Shown here one piece after another: positions 7,094-14,672 of a stretch of 40,980 nucleotides of DNA. Each line of letters begins with the position of its first letter. Position 1 is the first letter of the stretch. The stretch covers positions 1 through 40,980 of the forward strand of contig NZ_STGG01000002.1 in NCBI RefSeq assembly GCF_005222695.1, in the 5' to 3' direction. A model generated the notes under the pieces. That model had not been told where the DNA came from. It searched no databases and saw only the letters and a program-made list of their open reading frames with translations. This DNA comes from Massilia sp. HP4 (GTDB lineage: Bacteria; Pseudomonadota; Gammaproteobacteria; Burkholderiales; Burkholderiaceae_D). The position numbers were made by a program, and so were the translations under genes.

Positions 7094-7175
7094 TTAGCTA
7101 GAACTGTCCCATTTTCGGTTGAGTAGCGGGCCGTCAGGCAGGGCTTGAAATTGCTTCAGCCTGGCGAGGGCGCTG

Positions 7176-7694
7176 TCACAATACGGTCTTGCCATTCACG
7201 GTTAGCTGCTGGATCTCGCCGGTCGACACTGACCCGATGCAGCTGGCCGACATCGGCACCGGCGCGCCGAACCCATTCTTGAAGTGGAACGAGCCGCGCT
7301 GCCAAGCGAAATAGAACTCGTCGCCCTTGCCGAAATTCTTGACGTAGGGAGGCGTCTCCGCTTCGCCGTATTCGGCCAGGCCGGCGATGCGCTGCTGGCA
7401 GGCGAGCAGGGCGGCCGACACCTTCCGCGCATGCAGCTGGGCTTCGCTCGGCACCACGACCGAATACACCAGGTAGCCGGCCAGCCCGATCACGACCCCA
7501 AAGACCGCCAGAATGAGCCACTGCTTCGCGCCCTGGATGCGCTGCGCATTCGCCGCAGCGCGGTTCGCGCGCGCCTCCTTTTCCCGCAGTTCACGCAGGA
7601 ACGGCGGATTCAGGTGCGTCTGGCACAGTGGGCAGTTGATCAGGTCAGGGACCGTGATGTTGGCCTTGCAGCCTGGGCACTCAACAGCGGCCAT
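7176..7694 (-). CDS. Zinc-ribbon membrane protein in the immunity region
   Basis: This 172-aa protein starts with a zinc ribbon (C6-x2-C9 and C21-x2-C24). A basic, Ala/Arg-rich helix follows, then one transmembrane segment at about 59-81. A C-terminal domain of about 90 aa contains two Cys (VSAALLACQQRIAGL and MSASCIGSVS), probably exported. The gene follows the repressor and the 95-aa gene on the same strand, so it should be expressed in the lysogen. Zinc-ribbon plus single-TM proteins are common in host genomes as pilin-like or sensor proteins. A superinfection-exclusion role like RexB is suggested by position only. Confidence 0.75.
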   Translation of the reverse strand: MAAVECPGCKANITVPDLINCPLCQTHLNPPFLRELREKEARANRAAANAQRIQGAKQWLILAVFGVVIGLAGYLVYSVVVPSEAQLHARKVSAALLACQQRIAGLAEYGEAETPPYVKNFGKGDEFYFAWQRGSFHFKNGFGAPVPMSASCIGSVSTGEIQQLTVNGKTVL

Positions 7695-7717
7695 GTGTCG
7701 GTTCTCGCGGCAGTAGG

Positions 7718-8005
7718 TTAGAAGGGCAGTTCCGAATCATCGTAGGCGGGCCGGTCGAGGTCGATCACCTCCAGGTCGAGCGCATCCACACTGAGCGACG
7801 CCAGTAGCGGGCCCGCGTCGAAGGTCGAGTATGAAGGAACGGTGCCCGGCTGTGTGCTGACAAGGACAATCGGAAGCCCGGGGTAGTGCGGCTGCAGGCG
7901 CAGCATCAGCTGATCTCCAACGCCCGGCCGGACGTAGCTCGAGTGCGGCAGCGCGACGACAATCCGCGCGCCCCTGAACTCGACGATCGAGCACTCGATC
8001 TTCAC
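7718..8005 (-). CDS. Hypothetical protein co-translated with the repressor
   Basis: This 95-aa protein overlaps the repressor stop by 4 bases (ATGA), so it is almost surely co-expressed with cI in the lysogen. The N-terminal half is beta-rich (CSIVEFRGARIVVALPHSSYVRPGVGDQL) and the C terminus is acidic. No family recognised. By position it matches lambda rexA, but there is no visible sequence resemblance. Confidence 0.75.
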   Translation of the reverse strand: MKIECSIVEFRGARIVVALPHSSYVRPGVGDQLMLRLQPHYPGLPIVLVSTQPGTVPSYSTFDAGPLLASLSVDALDLEVIDLDRPAYDDSELPF

Positions 8006-8751
8006 AGCCGCCCACGCAGGCGGCGGCCTGGCTGGTAGACCACCTGGCCGATGATGCTGATCTGCCCGCTTCTGGCATTCACGTCTCCAAACTCGTCGTT
8101 CAGCGAGTGCAAATACCAGTCGCCATTGCGCTTGATCAGCTGCTTGACGCAGCAGTCGCCATCGAAGTTGAGTGCGTAGAGCTCGCGATGCACTGGCGAT
8201 TTCTGGCGGGTGTCGACCACGATCACGTCGTCTTCGAACATGAGCGGCTCCATGCTTCGGCCGCGCACGCGAATGGCCAGCAGCTCGTGTGGGACGAGCT
8301 TGTCCTCCTCGATGACCTCGGCTGGAACGTGCAACACCCCGCCATCCTCCAGGTCAGGCTCAGTTTCAAAGCGCGTGACGCCGGCCTGCAGCCGCAATTT
8401 CACGAGGCGCACTGGCACGGTCTCAGGCTCGTCGCCGATTCGAATGTGGGCGGCCGGCGTAATGAACGGATCTTCGTATTGATGCGCGGGTGCTGCGGCC
8501 TTCTGCGTCGGCGCTGGCGCTGGCTCTGCCTGCCCGTCACCGGTCTCCAGCCACAGGGCGTCGACGTGCAGATACTCGCCCAGAAGGCGCGCTTTCGATG
8601 CGCCAATCCCATTCGTGTCAGTAAGCCAATAGTTCACCGACGTCGCCGAGCTGTTCGCAGCGCGCGCGAGATCGGCTGGGCGAATCTCGCGCCCTTGGCG
8701 CTTCGACTCTTCCGACATAGCCCATTTGAGGCGTTCTGACAATAGTTTCAT
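8002..8751 (-). CDS. CI-like repressor with S24 (LexA-type) autoprotease domain
   Basis: This 249-aa repressor keeps the prophage silent. An N-terminal helix-turn-helix lies at about 24-62 (PADLARAANSSATSVNYWL). A linker rich in Ala and Pro follows, then a peptidase S24 domain. The likely self-cleavage bond is Ala123-Gly124 in LQAGVT. The Ser/Lys dyad is Ser166 (RSMEP) and Lys203 (CCVKQL). RecA-stimulated cleavage after DNA damage would induce the phage. It reads away from the Cro-like gene across the OR array. No good ribosome site precedes ATG 8751, so translation may be leaderless or weak, as known for lambda cI from PRM. Confidence 0.93.
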   Translation of the reverse strand: MKLLSERLKWAMSEESKRQGREIRPADLARAANSSATSVNYWLTDTNGIGASKARLLGEYLHVDALWLETGDGQAEPAPAPTQKAAAPAHQYEDPFITPAAHIRIGDEPETVPVRLVKLRLQAGVTRFETEPDLEDGGVLHVPAEVIEEDKLVPHELLAIRVRGRSMEPLMFEDDVIVVDTRQKSPVHRELYALNFDGDCCVKQLIKRNGDWYLHSLNDEFGDVNARSGQISIIGQVVYQPGRRLRGRL

Positions 8752-8771
8752 AAAGCTAGCTTAACAAATAT

Positions 8772-8837
8772 TTTCTTAAGTTGGCTTGCGTCCTGTCTTA
8801 AGTTGACTTAAGATACGCCTCAAGCCACCTTAAGAAA
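8772..8837. promoter_or_regulatory. OR operator array, three sites at 22-bp spacing
   Basis: The centres are at 8782/8783, 8804/8805 and 8826/8827, exactly 22 bp apart. The middle site (8794-8815: TGTCTTAAGT, TG, ACTTAAGATA) is nearly identical to the perfect OL site. The outer two each keep one good half (TTTCTTAAGT; CCTTAAGAAA). A weaker fourth match may lie at 8747-8768 over the cI start. The middle site covers the PR -10 box, so repressor bound there would block Cro-side transcription. Confidence 0.82.
8786..8814 (+). promoter_or_regulatory. PR, rightward early promoter
   Basis: -35 TTGCGT and -10 TAAGAT are separated by 17 bases, with the near-perfect operator over the spacer and -10. 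Transcription would start near 8821, giving a leader of about 25 bases before the Cro-like gene. The architecture matches PL. Confidence 0.8.
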
Positions 8838-8845
8838 GCAAGAAG

Positions 8846-9046
8846 ATGAACGACTCACAACGGATTGATGCCATGGGCGGAACCGCCAAGGTTGCAGCGC
8901 TGTGCAAAGTCTCTATGGCAGCGGTATCGCAGTGGCGGGATTACGGCATTCCTGACGCGCGGCGCATGTACTTAGAGCTGAAATTCCCTCACGTGTTCCC
9001 GCCAGCGGAAAAGCCGAAGCGCCGCAAGGCTGACCGGGTCGATTGA
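8846..9046 (+). CDS. Cro-like (YdaS-type) transcriptional regulator
   Basis: This 66-aa HTH protein has the pattern G-G-T-A-K-V-A-A-L-C-K-V-S-M-A-A-V-S-Q-W-R near residues 11-31, typical of Cro/YdaS proteins, then a basic tail (KPKRRKADRVD). It is the first gene after PR and diverges from the repressor. It should compete with the repressor for the shared operators and favour lytic growth. Confidence 0.87.
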   Translation: MNDSQRIDAMGGTAKVAALCKVSMAAVSQWRDYGIPDARRMYLELKFPHVFPPAEKPKRRKADRVD

Positions 9047-9116
9047 TTGAAGTTTCCATAACCGCATTGTCGCGCCATAAATATTTCCACGCATCATTTG
9101 TTCTCAGGAATCGCAC

Positions 9117-9554
9117 ATGAACTACAAGGACGCCTTCCACCGTACCGTGCACGAAGCCCCAGGCGGCTGCGAGGCTCTGGCCGTGCGGCTGGGCTACACC
9201 GCCGGCCTTCTGCGCAATAAGGCAAACCCGAACAGCACCACGAACGTCCTGACGATGGACGATGCGTCGCGCGTGATGGAGCTCACCCAAAACTTCGATG
9301 TGCTGCACGCTCTGGCGCGCCAGCACGGCTTCGTGTGCACGAAACTCGACGAGGCGCCGGCCTGCGATATGGCAGTGCTCGAGTCGGTGACCGGGCTGTG
9401 GGCGGCGCTGGGCGGGTTCGGCAGCGAGATCCATCAGGCGCTGGCCGATGGCCAGGTCGACGCGAAAGAGGTGGCCGCCGTCGATAAGAAGATGTTCGCC
9501 GTGCTGCAGGAGGCGATGCAGCTGCGCTCACGCTTCAAAGGGATGGCTCAGTGA
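9117..9554 (+). CDS. Phage regulatory protein CII family (CP76-type)
   Basis: This 145-aa protein matches the Phage_CP76/CII-like family. An HTH segment (GGCEALAVRLGYTAGLLRNKANP, about 16-38) is followed by LTMDDASRVMELT and an ALARQHGF segment, then a helical C-terminal domain. Family members are activators or repressors affecting the lysis-lysogeny choice. It follows the Cro-like gene after 70 bases, with AGGA before the ATG. Which promoter it acts on cannot be seen. Confidence 0.82.
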   Translation: MNYKDAFHRTVHEAPGGCEALAVRLGYTAGLLRNKANPNSTTNVLTMDDASRVMELTQNFDVLHALARQHGFVCTKLDEAPACDMAVLESVTGLWAALGGFGSEIHQALADGQVDAKEVAAVDKKMFAVLQEAMQLRSRFKGMAQ

Positions 9555-9907
9555 TGACGCGCCGCTACCAACCCCATATGCGCCTCGCCATCTTGGGCGC
9601 GCTCGAAGCCGGGCACCAGCGCACCGAGGAAATCAGCGCCCACACTGGCCTGTCGACGCGCGACGTCTGCACGCGGCTGTGCTACCTGCGCGGCCAGGGC
9701 CTGGTCAACAGCGTCCGCGCGCCTGCTGCACACGGCGGCACCGTCAACATCTGGCGCATGGGCCCGGCCGACCTCGACGAGACGTACTCGCAGTCCGACG
9801 AGCGCCAGGTCGTGATCAGCACCAAATACCCAACCCTGGGCCTGCGCGACCCGCTGGTGGCTGCCCTGTTCGGCGCGCCGGCCGCAACCTCGATGGTGAT
9901 CGCATGA
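9554..9907 (+). CDS. Winged-helix DNA-binding protein
   Basis: This 117-aa protein starts at ATG 9554, overlapping the CII-like stop (TGATG). A GTG one codon earlier is also possible. Its N-terminal 70 residues look like a winged helix (ILGALEAGHQRTEEISAHTGLSTRDVCTRLCYLRGQGLV, then a beta-wing with W-R-M). A specific regulatory target is not evident. It may assist replication or early control, since it precedes the replication genes. Confidence 0.75.
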   Translation: MTRRYQPHMRLAILGALEAGHQRTEEISAHTGLSTRDVCTRLCYLRGQGLVNSVRAPAAHGGTVNIWRMGPADLDETYSQSDERQVVISTKYPTLGLRDPLVAALFGAPAATSMVIA

Positions 9908-10158
9908 GGCACTGCGTCGCCATCCAAGACTGGCTCGGCCACCACGGCGAGCCGCTGCATCCCGAGAGCATGCAGTTCACCACCAGGCCGGCCAAGAGCT
10001 GCCGCGGTTGCCTGTTCGCCGGCCAGCACGCATCGATCTGCGATCGCGCCTGCCAGGTCGCCGAGCGCGCGGAGCTGGAGCACTGCGAGCGCGGCGTGAT
10101 CTACATCGCGAAGCCGGTCGACACCCGCCAGCTTCCGCTGGTAGAGAAAGGCCACTGA
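9904..10158 (+). CDS. Small Cys-rich hypothetical protein
   Basis: This 84-aa protein starts at ATG 9904, overlapping the previous stop by 4 bases. It has a Cys cluster (C-x2-C at about 33-36, C-x3-C at about 46-50, plus Cys61) that could hold zinc or a metal cluster. It ends one base before the replication gene. Similar small Cys-rich proteins precede replication genes in many betaproteobacterial prophages. Function unknown. Confidence 0.7.
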   Translation: MRHCVAIQDWLGHHGEPLHPESMQFTTRPAKSCRGCLFAGQHASICDRACQVAERAELEHCERGVIYIAKPVDTRQLPLVEKGH

Positions 10159-10159
10159 T

Positions 10160-11089
10160 ATGGCAGGCGAATGGATCAAGGTGCGCACGAACCTGTGGGA
10201 CGACCCGCGCATCGGCCAGCTGTGCGAGCTGACGGGGCAGGGCGAAGCCGCTGTCATCGGCGGCCTGTACTGGCTGTGGGCCACCGCAGACGAACACTCG
10301 GCCGACGGCCAGCTGCACGGCATGACCGTCCGGACCATCGATCGCAAGACCGGAATCGCGGGCCTCGGCCAGGCGCTGGTAACGATCGGATGGCTGAACG
10401 ATAACGCTGATGGCGTTACCGTCGCGCGATTCGACGAGCACAACGGCGCATCGGCAAAGACCCGCGCACAGACGGCGAAGCGTGTCGCGAACCATAAGAG
10501 TAACGCGAAGGTAACGCAAGCATCGTTACCGAAATCGGATGAGTCCGTTAGTGGTGCGTTACCTAGAGAAGATAAGAGAAGAGAAGAAGGAGAGAAGGAC
10601 AAAACCACCACCGACGCGAGCGCGCCGGCGGCGGGCGGCGGCGGTCCTGCCGACCCGGACGACTTCCTGCCGCCTGGCGCGGCGCCGCTGCCTCCGCGCC
10701 AGGACCTGCCGGAGCCCACCAGCCCGGCTGTCGCGATCGCCGTCGCGCTGCGCCCGCTCGGCGTCACCGCCACCTCGATGAACCCAATCGTCATCGGCTG
10801 GGCTGATCGCGAGGTGCCGCTCGAGCTGCTGGTCGAAGCGGTGCGCGTGGCCCGGGAGCACAAGGGCGACGAGAGCATCCCGCCGCAGTACCTGGCGCCG
10901 ATCGTGGAGCGCCTGCTGAACCCGGCCGAGCGCCGCACCGCGCCGCGCCAGCCGGTCGTCAACGAGAAATTCAACTTCTCGCACCTGGACCGCTCCGGCG
11001 ACCAGCGCGCGATGGAGGAGAGCATGCAACGCCACGGCATCACGACGCCGGGCCCTGACGAGGAGATCGAATTTTGCAAACCGAACTAA
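10160..11089 (+). CDS. Phage replication initiation protein (O-like)
   Basis: This 309-aa protein has a conserved N-terminal winged-helix-type domain (AGEWIKVRTNLWDDPRIGQL...LYWLWATADEH). A long, low-complexity charged linker follows (about 115-190, Lys/Glu then Ala/Gly/Pro). The C-terminal helical domain at about 190-260 includes WADREVPLELLVEAVRVAREHK. This two-domain design with a disordered linker resembles lambda O, which binds origin iterons and recruits helicase through its C terminus. The DnaC-like loader follows directly, overlapping by 16 bases. Repeats inside the gene (10378-10563) may be the origin itself. Confidence 0.8.
   Translation: MAGEWIKVRTNLWDDPRIGQLCELTGQGEAAVIGGLYWLWATADEHSADGQLHGMTVRTIDRKTGIAGLGQALVTIGWLNDNADGVTVARFDEHNGASAKTRAQTAKRVANHKSNAKVTQASLPKSDESVSGALPREDKRREEGEKDKTTTDASAPAAGGGGPADPDDFLPPGAAPLPPRQDLPEPTSPAVAIAVALRPLGVTATSMNPIVIGWADREVPLELLVEAVRVAREHKGDESIPPQYLAPIVERLLNPAERRTAPRQPVVNEKFNFSHLDRSGDQRAMEESMQRHGITTPGPDEEIEFCKPN
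10378..10605. other. Candidate replication origin: iterons plus purine tract
   Basis: Seven copies of G-N-TAACG or its complement lie at 10378-10384, 10400-10407, 10413-10420 (reverse), 10500-10506, 10510-10517, 10523-10530 (reverse) and 10556-10563 (reverse). A nearly pure purine run follows at 10564-10600. The cluster falls in the linker-coding part of the O-like gene, just as the lambda origin lies within O. The repeats are short and both orientations occur, so the call is tentative. Confidence 0.5.
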
Positions 11090-11856
11090 CCCACATCGCG
11101 GGCGCCCTGGGCAGCTTCGGCGCCCACGTGGAGACCGCCGCCGGATCGTGCGACACGCACGGCGCGGCCGAGGTGCTGGTGCGTAAGGGCTCGCCCTGGC
11201 ACTGCCCGAAGTGCCTCGAAGCGAAGATGGCCGCCGAGCAGCACCTGCAGTGGATGGCGGCCCGCAGCGCCGACCTGATGCACGCGGCGACCATTCCGGC
11301 GAAGTACATCGGCCAGCGCTTCATCGCGACCACCGAGGAGCAGCGCGCGGTACGCAAGACGGTGAAGCTGTTCAGCGACTTCATCCTCAAGAGCGCGACC
11401 TGGGCCGCGCTGATCCTGGTCGGCAAGACCGGCACCGGCAAGACGCTGTTGGCGTGCGAGCTGGCCCAGGCCTTGATGGCGTCGGCGGCCCGCTCGATCC
11501 GCTACATCACGGCGGCCGGAATGGTCAGTGAGATCCAGGCGACGTACGGCCGCGAGGGTAAGAGCGAGGAGACGGAGATCGCTCGCTTCGTGCAGTTCGA
11601 CGTCCTGATCCTCGACGAGATCGACGCGATCCGCAACACGGACAACGCCTCGCTGCTGCTGACCGAGATCGTGAACCGCCGCTACAACGCCAACAAGCCG
11701 GTGATCGTGATCAGCAACCAGCCCTTCGACCACCTGGGCCGCTACGTCGGCGAGCGAGTGCACAGCCGCCTGCACGAGAACTCGTTCAGCTGCGCGCTGA
11801 ACTGGGGCGATGCGCGGCGCGTGCGCCAGCCGGCCGGCGAGGGGGCTGCAGCATGA
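11074..11856 (+). CDS. DnaC-like helicase loader, IstB-type AAA+ ATPase
   Basis: This 260-aa AAA+ protein would load the host replicative helicase at the phage origin. It has Walker A GKTGTGKT at 117-124, Walker B VLILDEID at 177-184, and a sensor-1-like V-I-S-N-Q near 211. An N-terminal Cys/His group (C26, H29, C44, C47) looks zinc-binding. The start is TTG 11074 with GAGGAG about 7-8 bases upstream; no ATG is nearby, and it overlaps the O-like gene by 16 bases. This is the usual partner of an O-type initiator. Confidence 0.88.
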   Translation: MQTELTHIAGALGSFGAHVETAAGSCDTHGAAEVLVRKGSPWHCPKCLEAKMAAEQHLQWMAARSADLMHAATIPAKYIGQRFIATTEEQRAVRKTVKLFSDFILKSATWAALILVGKTGTGKTLLACELAQALMASAARSIRYITAAGMVSEIQATYGREGKSEETEIARFVQFDVLILDEIDAIRNTDNASLLLTEIVNRRYNANKPVIVISNQPFDHLGRYVGERVHSRLHENSFSCALNWGDARRVRQPAGEGAAA

Positions 11857-12071
11857 CCCGCGAACACGACCCCTGCGCCATGTGCGAGCGCTTCACGATC
11901 GCCGGCCGCACCGACCTGCCGCCTGGCCACGGCTGGTGCACGGCATGGAACGAGCCAAAGCCCTGGAACGGCCAGATCGGCGTGCTGCTCAAGGAAGCGA
12001 AGGACCGGGCGCCGAGGGCGCGGTATGTGGCGCAGCAGCTCGAACAACAACAAGAATTGGAGAAAGCGTGA
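11853..12071 (+). CDS. Small Cys-containing hypothetical protein
   Basis: This 72-aa protein overlaps the helicase-loader stop by 4 bases (ATGA). The N-terminal half (C8, C11, then H26 and C29) may bind one zinc ion: C-A-M-C near the start and H-G-W-C later. The C-terminal half is a Gln/Glu-rich helix. Function unknown. It sits between loader and methyltransferase, whose GTG start overlaps its stop. Confidence 0.65.
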   Translation: MTREHDPCAMCERFTIAGRTDLPPGHGWCTAWNEPKPWNGQIGVLLKEAKDRAPRARYVAQQLEQQQELEKA

Positions 12072-12940
12072 ATAACGAGATCCTCTTTGGCGACTGCCGA
12101 GTTAGCCTACGCGCTATGGCTGCAGCCGGCGTGCGGGTGCAGACCTGCGTGACCAGCCCGCCATACTTTTGGCAGCGCGATTACGGAGTGGACGGACAGA
12201 TGGGGCATGAGGAAACCACCGGCCAGTTTGTTTCGGCGCTGGTAGACACCTTCAGCGCTGTCCGCGATGTACTTGCCGATGATGGAACGTTTTGGCTAAA
12301 CCTTGGCGACTCGTATTACAGCGGGAATGGTCAGCCAAAGGGTAGCGACCCGCGCAGTAAATCGCGCGACTGGATGCGGCAAAAGGTTCGCCCTCTTGAT
12401 GTGCCGGGGATGGGAGTTCCTAAGAAATCGTTACTGGGGCTGCCTTGGCAAGTCGCAATGGCCTTGCAGGCAGATGGGTGGGTGGTACGCGCAGACATTA
12501 TCTGGTGCCGCGAAACGGCATTCCCCGAGCCATCCGTGAAGGATCGGCCGCATAGGCAGCACGAATACGTTTTCTTATTGTCGAAGTCGCGTCGGTATTA
12601 CTTCGACCGTGCAGCATTGCCGGAAGAAAGTGTTTGGCATATCCCGCACGAACGAGGACTGCGCGGGCATAACGCCGCTTTTCCCCGCGAACTGGTGCGC
12701 CGCTGTATCTTGGCTGGAAGCCGTCCGGGTGAAGTCGTTCTTGATCCGTTCATGGGCAGCGGTACCACTGCCGCTGTGGCAATCGAGCACGGCCGCCAGT
12801 TCATCGGCTGCGAGCTGAATCCCGACTACAAGCCGTTGCAGGACGAGCGCATCGCTGGCGCCCGGCTCGCGGTGAGTGACGCAAAGGCCGCAATTCAGCA
12901 CGCCGCTGCACAGATTTCGCTGCTCGGGGAGGCCGCATGA
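12068..12940 (+). CDS. Site-specific DNA methyltransferase, beta class
   Basis: This 290-aa adenine-N6 or cytosine-N4 methyltransferase starts at GTG 12068 with GGAG 5 bases upstream and a 4-base overlap with the previous stop. The catalytic motif IV TSPPYF lies near the N terminus (about 29-34). The SAM-binding motif DPFMGSGTT lies near the C terminus (about 226-234), so motif order is that of the beta class. The SPPY form is common in N4-cytosine enzymes but does not settle the base. No restriction enzyme gene adjoins it, so it is an orphan that probably protects phage DNA. Its codons are slightly less GC-biased than neighbours. Confidence 0.9.
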   Translation: MNNEILFGDCRVSLRAMAAAGVRVQTCVTSPPYFWQRDYGVDGQMGHEETTGQFVSALVDTFSAVRDVLADDGTFWLNLGDSYYSGNGQPKGSDPRSKSRDWMRQKVRPLDVPGMGVPKKSLLGLPWQVAMALQADGWVVRADIIWCRETAFPEPSVKDRPHRQHEYVFLLSKSRRYYFDRAALPEESVWHIPHERGLRGHNAAFPRELVRRCILAGSRPGEVVLDPFMGSGTTAAVAIEHGRQFIGCELNPDYKPLQDERIAGARLAVSDAKAAIQHAAAQISLLGEAA

Positions 12941-13443
12941 TCCGCACCCCCATCGCCCGCACTGGCACCCTCAAGCAGGGCAAGCCGCTCGAGCGCAGGA
13001 CGCCGATGGCGCGCGGCACCGGCTTCAAGACGCCGGCCGCCGGCGCCGGCCTGCTCCGCGTCGCCGCGGTGAATGCGAAAGCCACGTTCCCGCTCAAGCG
13101 GGAGCCGAAGGCGCGCAAGCCGATGAAGAAGTCGCGCGCCAAGTCGACGCCGGCCCGGCGCGCCGCGCGCGGCCGCGACTGCACCCTGGCGCTGCCGGGC
13201 GTCTGCAACCGCGACCCGGCCACCACGGTGCTGTGTCACTCCAACCGACTGGATCACGGCAAGGGCATGGGCCTGAAAGCGCCGGACACCGCCGCGTGCT
13301 TCGGCTGCAGCGACTGCCACGACGTGCTGGACGGGCGCCGGCCGCTGCCGGCCTGGATGACGCGCCAGCAGCTGGAAGACACGTTCGACCGCGCCCGCGC
13401 CATCACCCAGGCACAACTGAAGCTCGAAGGAATAGTCGCTTGA
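12937..13443 (+). CDS. DUF1364 nuclease-domain-like protein
   Basis: This 168-aa protein has a basic, disordered N-terminal half (many Lys, Arg and Pro). The C-terminal domain has the DUF1364 pattern: R-D-C-T-L-A-L-P-G-V-C-N, C-H-S-N, G-M-G-L-K-A-P-D and C-S-D-C-H-D. The Cys/His arrangement resembles an HNH-like or zinc-bound fold. The family occurs in lambdoid nin-like regions next to RusA. It overlaps the methyltransferase by 4 bases and the next gene by 4 bases. Confidence 0.85.
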   Translation: MIRTPIARTGTLKQGKPLERRTPMARGTGFKTPAAGAGLLRVAAVNAKATFPLKREPKARKPMKKSRAKSTPARRAARGRDCTLALPGVCNRDPATTVLCHSNRLDHGKGMGLKAPDTAACFGCSDCHDVLDGRRPLPAWMTRQQLEDTFDRARAITQAQLKLEGIVA

Positions 13444-13799
13444 TCACCCTGACCCTACCCATCCCGCCGACGATCAACCACTACTACGGCCAGCGCCCGC
13501 GTGGTGGGCGATACATCAAGCCGGCCGGGATTGCATTCCGCGCCGCGGTGGCCGAGATCGTCGCCGCCGCCCAGGTCGAACCGCTGCTCGGGCGCGTGTC
13601 GCTGTTCGCTGCGATCCACCCGGCCGACCGCCGCCGCCAGGACATCGACAACCGCGCCAAGTCGCTGCAGGACGCGCTGACCGCCGCCGGCGTGTGGCTG
13701 GACGACGAGCAGATAGACGAACTGCACCTGGTGCGCCGCGAGGTCGTGCGCGGCGGGCTGGTGCGCATCGTGATCACCGAAATGAAGGAGGCTGCCTGA
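13440..13799 (+). CDS. rusA: RusA-family Holliday junction resolvase
   Basis: This 119-aa protein would cut four-way DNA junctions formed during phage recombination or replication. RusA features are the N-terminal L-P-I-P-P-T-I-N-H-Y-Y, the acidic active-site region D-R-R-R-Q-D-I-D-N-R-A-K near 61-72, and W-L-D-D-E-Q-I near 84-90. The start is TTG 13440, overlapping the DUF1364 stop (TTGA), with AAGGA upstream. It is full length for the family. Confidence 0.9.
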   Translation: MITLTLPIPPTINHYYGQRPRGGRYIKPAGIAFRAAVAEIVAAAQVEPLLGRVSLFAAIHPADRRRQDIDNRAKSLQDALTAAGVWLDDEQIDELHLVRREVVRGGLVRIVITEMKEAA

Positions 13800-14401
13800 T
13801 GGCAAAGCATAAAGTCGCGGAGCGCCAGATCGCTCGCATCCTGGCGCTGGTCGAGCACGAGGCGCTGTCGGCGATCGAGATTTCGGCGCGCCTGTTCCTG
13901 AGCGTGACGTCGGTCGGCCGCTTCGTCGCGCGCCTGCTGGCGGAGCCGCTGCGGGCCCGGCGCCTGTACATCGCCGGCTGGCGCGACGGCGTGCCGATCA
14001 ACCGCCCGACCCGGCTACTGCGCGCCGGGTGCCAGCGCGACGTGGAATACGTGCCGATGGCGAAGCGCAAGGGACGCAACCCGCTGCATGTCGAGGCTGA
14101 CCGCAAACGCGCCGAGATCCTCGAGTTGCTGGTGATGCCGCAGACCTCGCAGCAACTGGCTGCCCGAGTTGGCTTGACGCCCAACCGGGTCAACGACATC
14201 CTGCGCCAGTACCGCGCCGCCGGCCAGGTGCACATCAAGGCCTGGATGCTGCCTGTCTATCGGGGCAGCCAGTCGGCCGTCTATGCCCTGGGCAATCTGC
14301 CCGACAAACCTCGGGTGCGTGATGCCCGGCGCAAGTCCCGCACGGCTCGGCCGTCGGCGTTCGCCCCCGCAATCGGCGCGCTCATGGGGATGCAGCCATG
14401 A
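13799..14401 (+). CDS. Tandem winged-helix hypothetical protein
   Basis: This 200-aa basic protein appears to carry two related winged-helix units: HEALSAIEISARLFLSVTSVGRFV (about 19-42) and MPQTSQQLAARVGLTPNRVNDIL (about 111-133). Each is followed by a short beta segment with an aromatic (YIAGW; VHIKAW). The start overlaps the RusA stop (TGATG). It probably binds DNA. Its target and whether it acts in early or middle control are unknown. Confidence 0.75.
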   Translation: MAKHKVAERQIARILALVEHEALSAIEISARLFLSVTSVGRFVARLLAEPLRARRLYIAGWRDGVPINRPTRLLRAGCQRDVEYVPMAKRKGRNPLHVEADRKRAEILELLVMPQTSQQLAARVGLTPNRVNDILRQYRAAGQVHIKAWMLPVYRGSQSAVYALGNLPDKPRVRDARRKSRTARPSAFAPAIGALMGMQP

Positions 14402-14607
14402 TGCCCGGCCACCTGGTGATGCGCCTCCTGCTATTCGGCGCCGTTGGCCTGCTGCTGCACATCGAGGGCGTCACGGCAGGCGATCCGGCCTTGTGGTTCG
14501 CCTTCCTGGGCATGGCGGTGGCGCTGATGCTGGGCTACGACAAGGGCTGCAATGACGCGCGCGAGCAACAGCGCGGCGGCTCGGTCGACAATTCCGAAAA
14601 TCATTAA
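14398..14607 (+). CDS. Small two-pass membrane protein
   Basis: This 69-aa protein has two hydrophobic stretches (about 7-21 and 29-46) and a polar Arg/Gln/Asn-rich tail. It overlaps the upstream stop by 4 bases. It is not in the lysis cassette, and no holin motif beyond hydrophobicity is seen. Its role is unknown. Confidence 0.62.
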   Translation: MMPGHLVMRLLLFGAVGLLLHIEGVTAGDPALWFAFLGMAVALMLGYDKGCNDAREQQRGGSVDNSENH

Positions 14608-14672
14608 ATTCAGCCCGGAAATTTCTTGACTGCATGTGCTACGCTCGCTCGGTCGTCTTTCAGGAGAACCCC

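Noticed and set aside
9682..11079. Open 465-aa frame on the minus strand
   Set aside because: It covers the opposite strand of the winged-helix, Cys-rich and O-like genes, all better supported by overlaps and family motifs.
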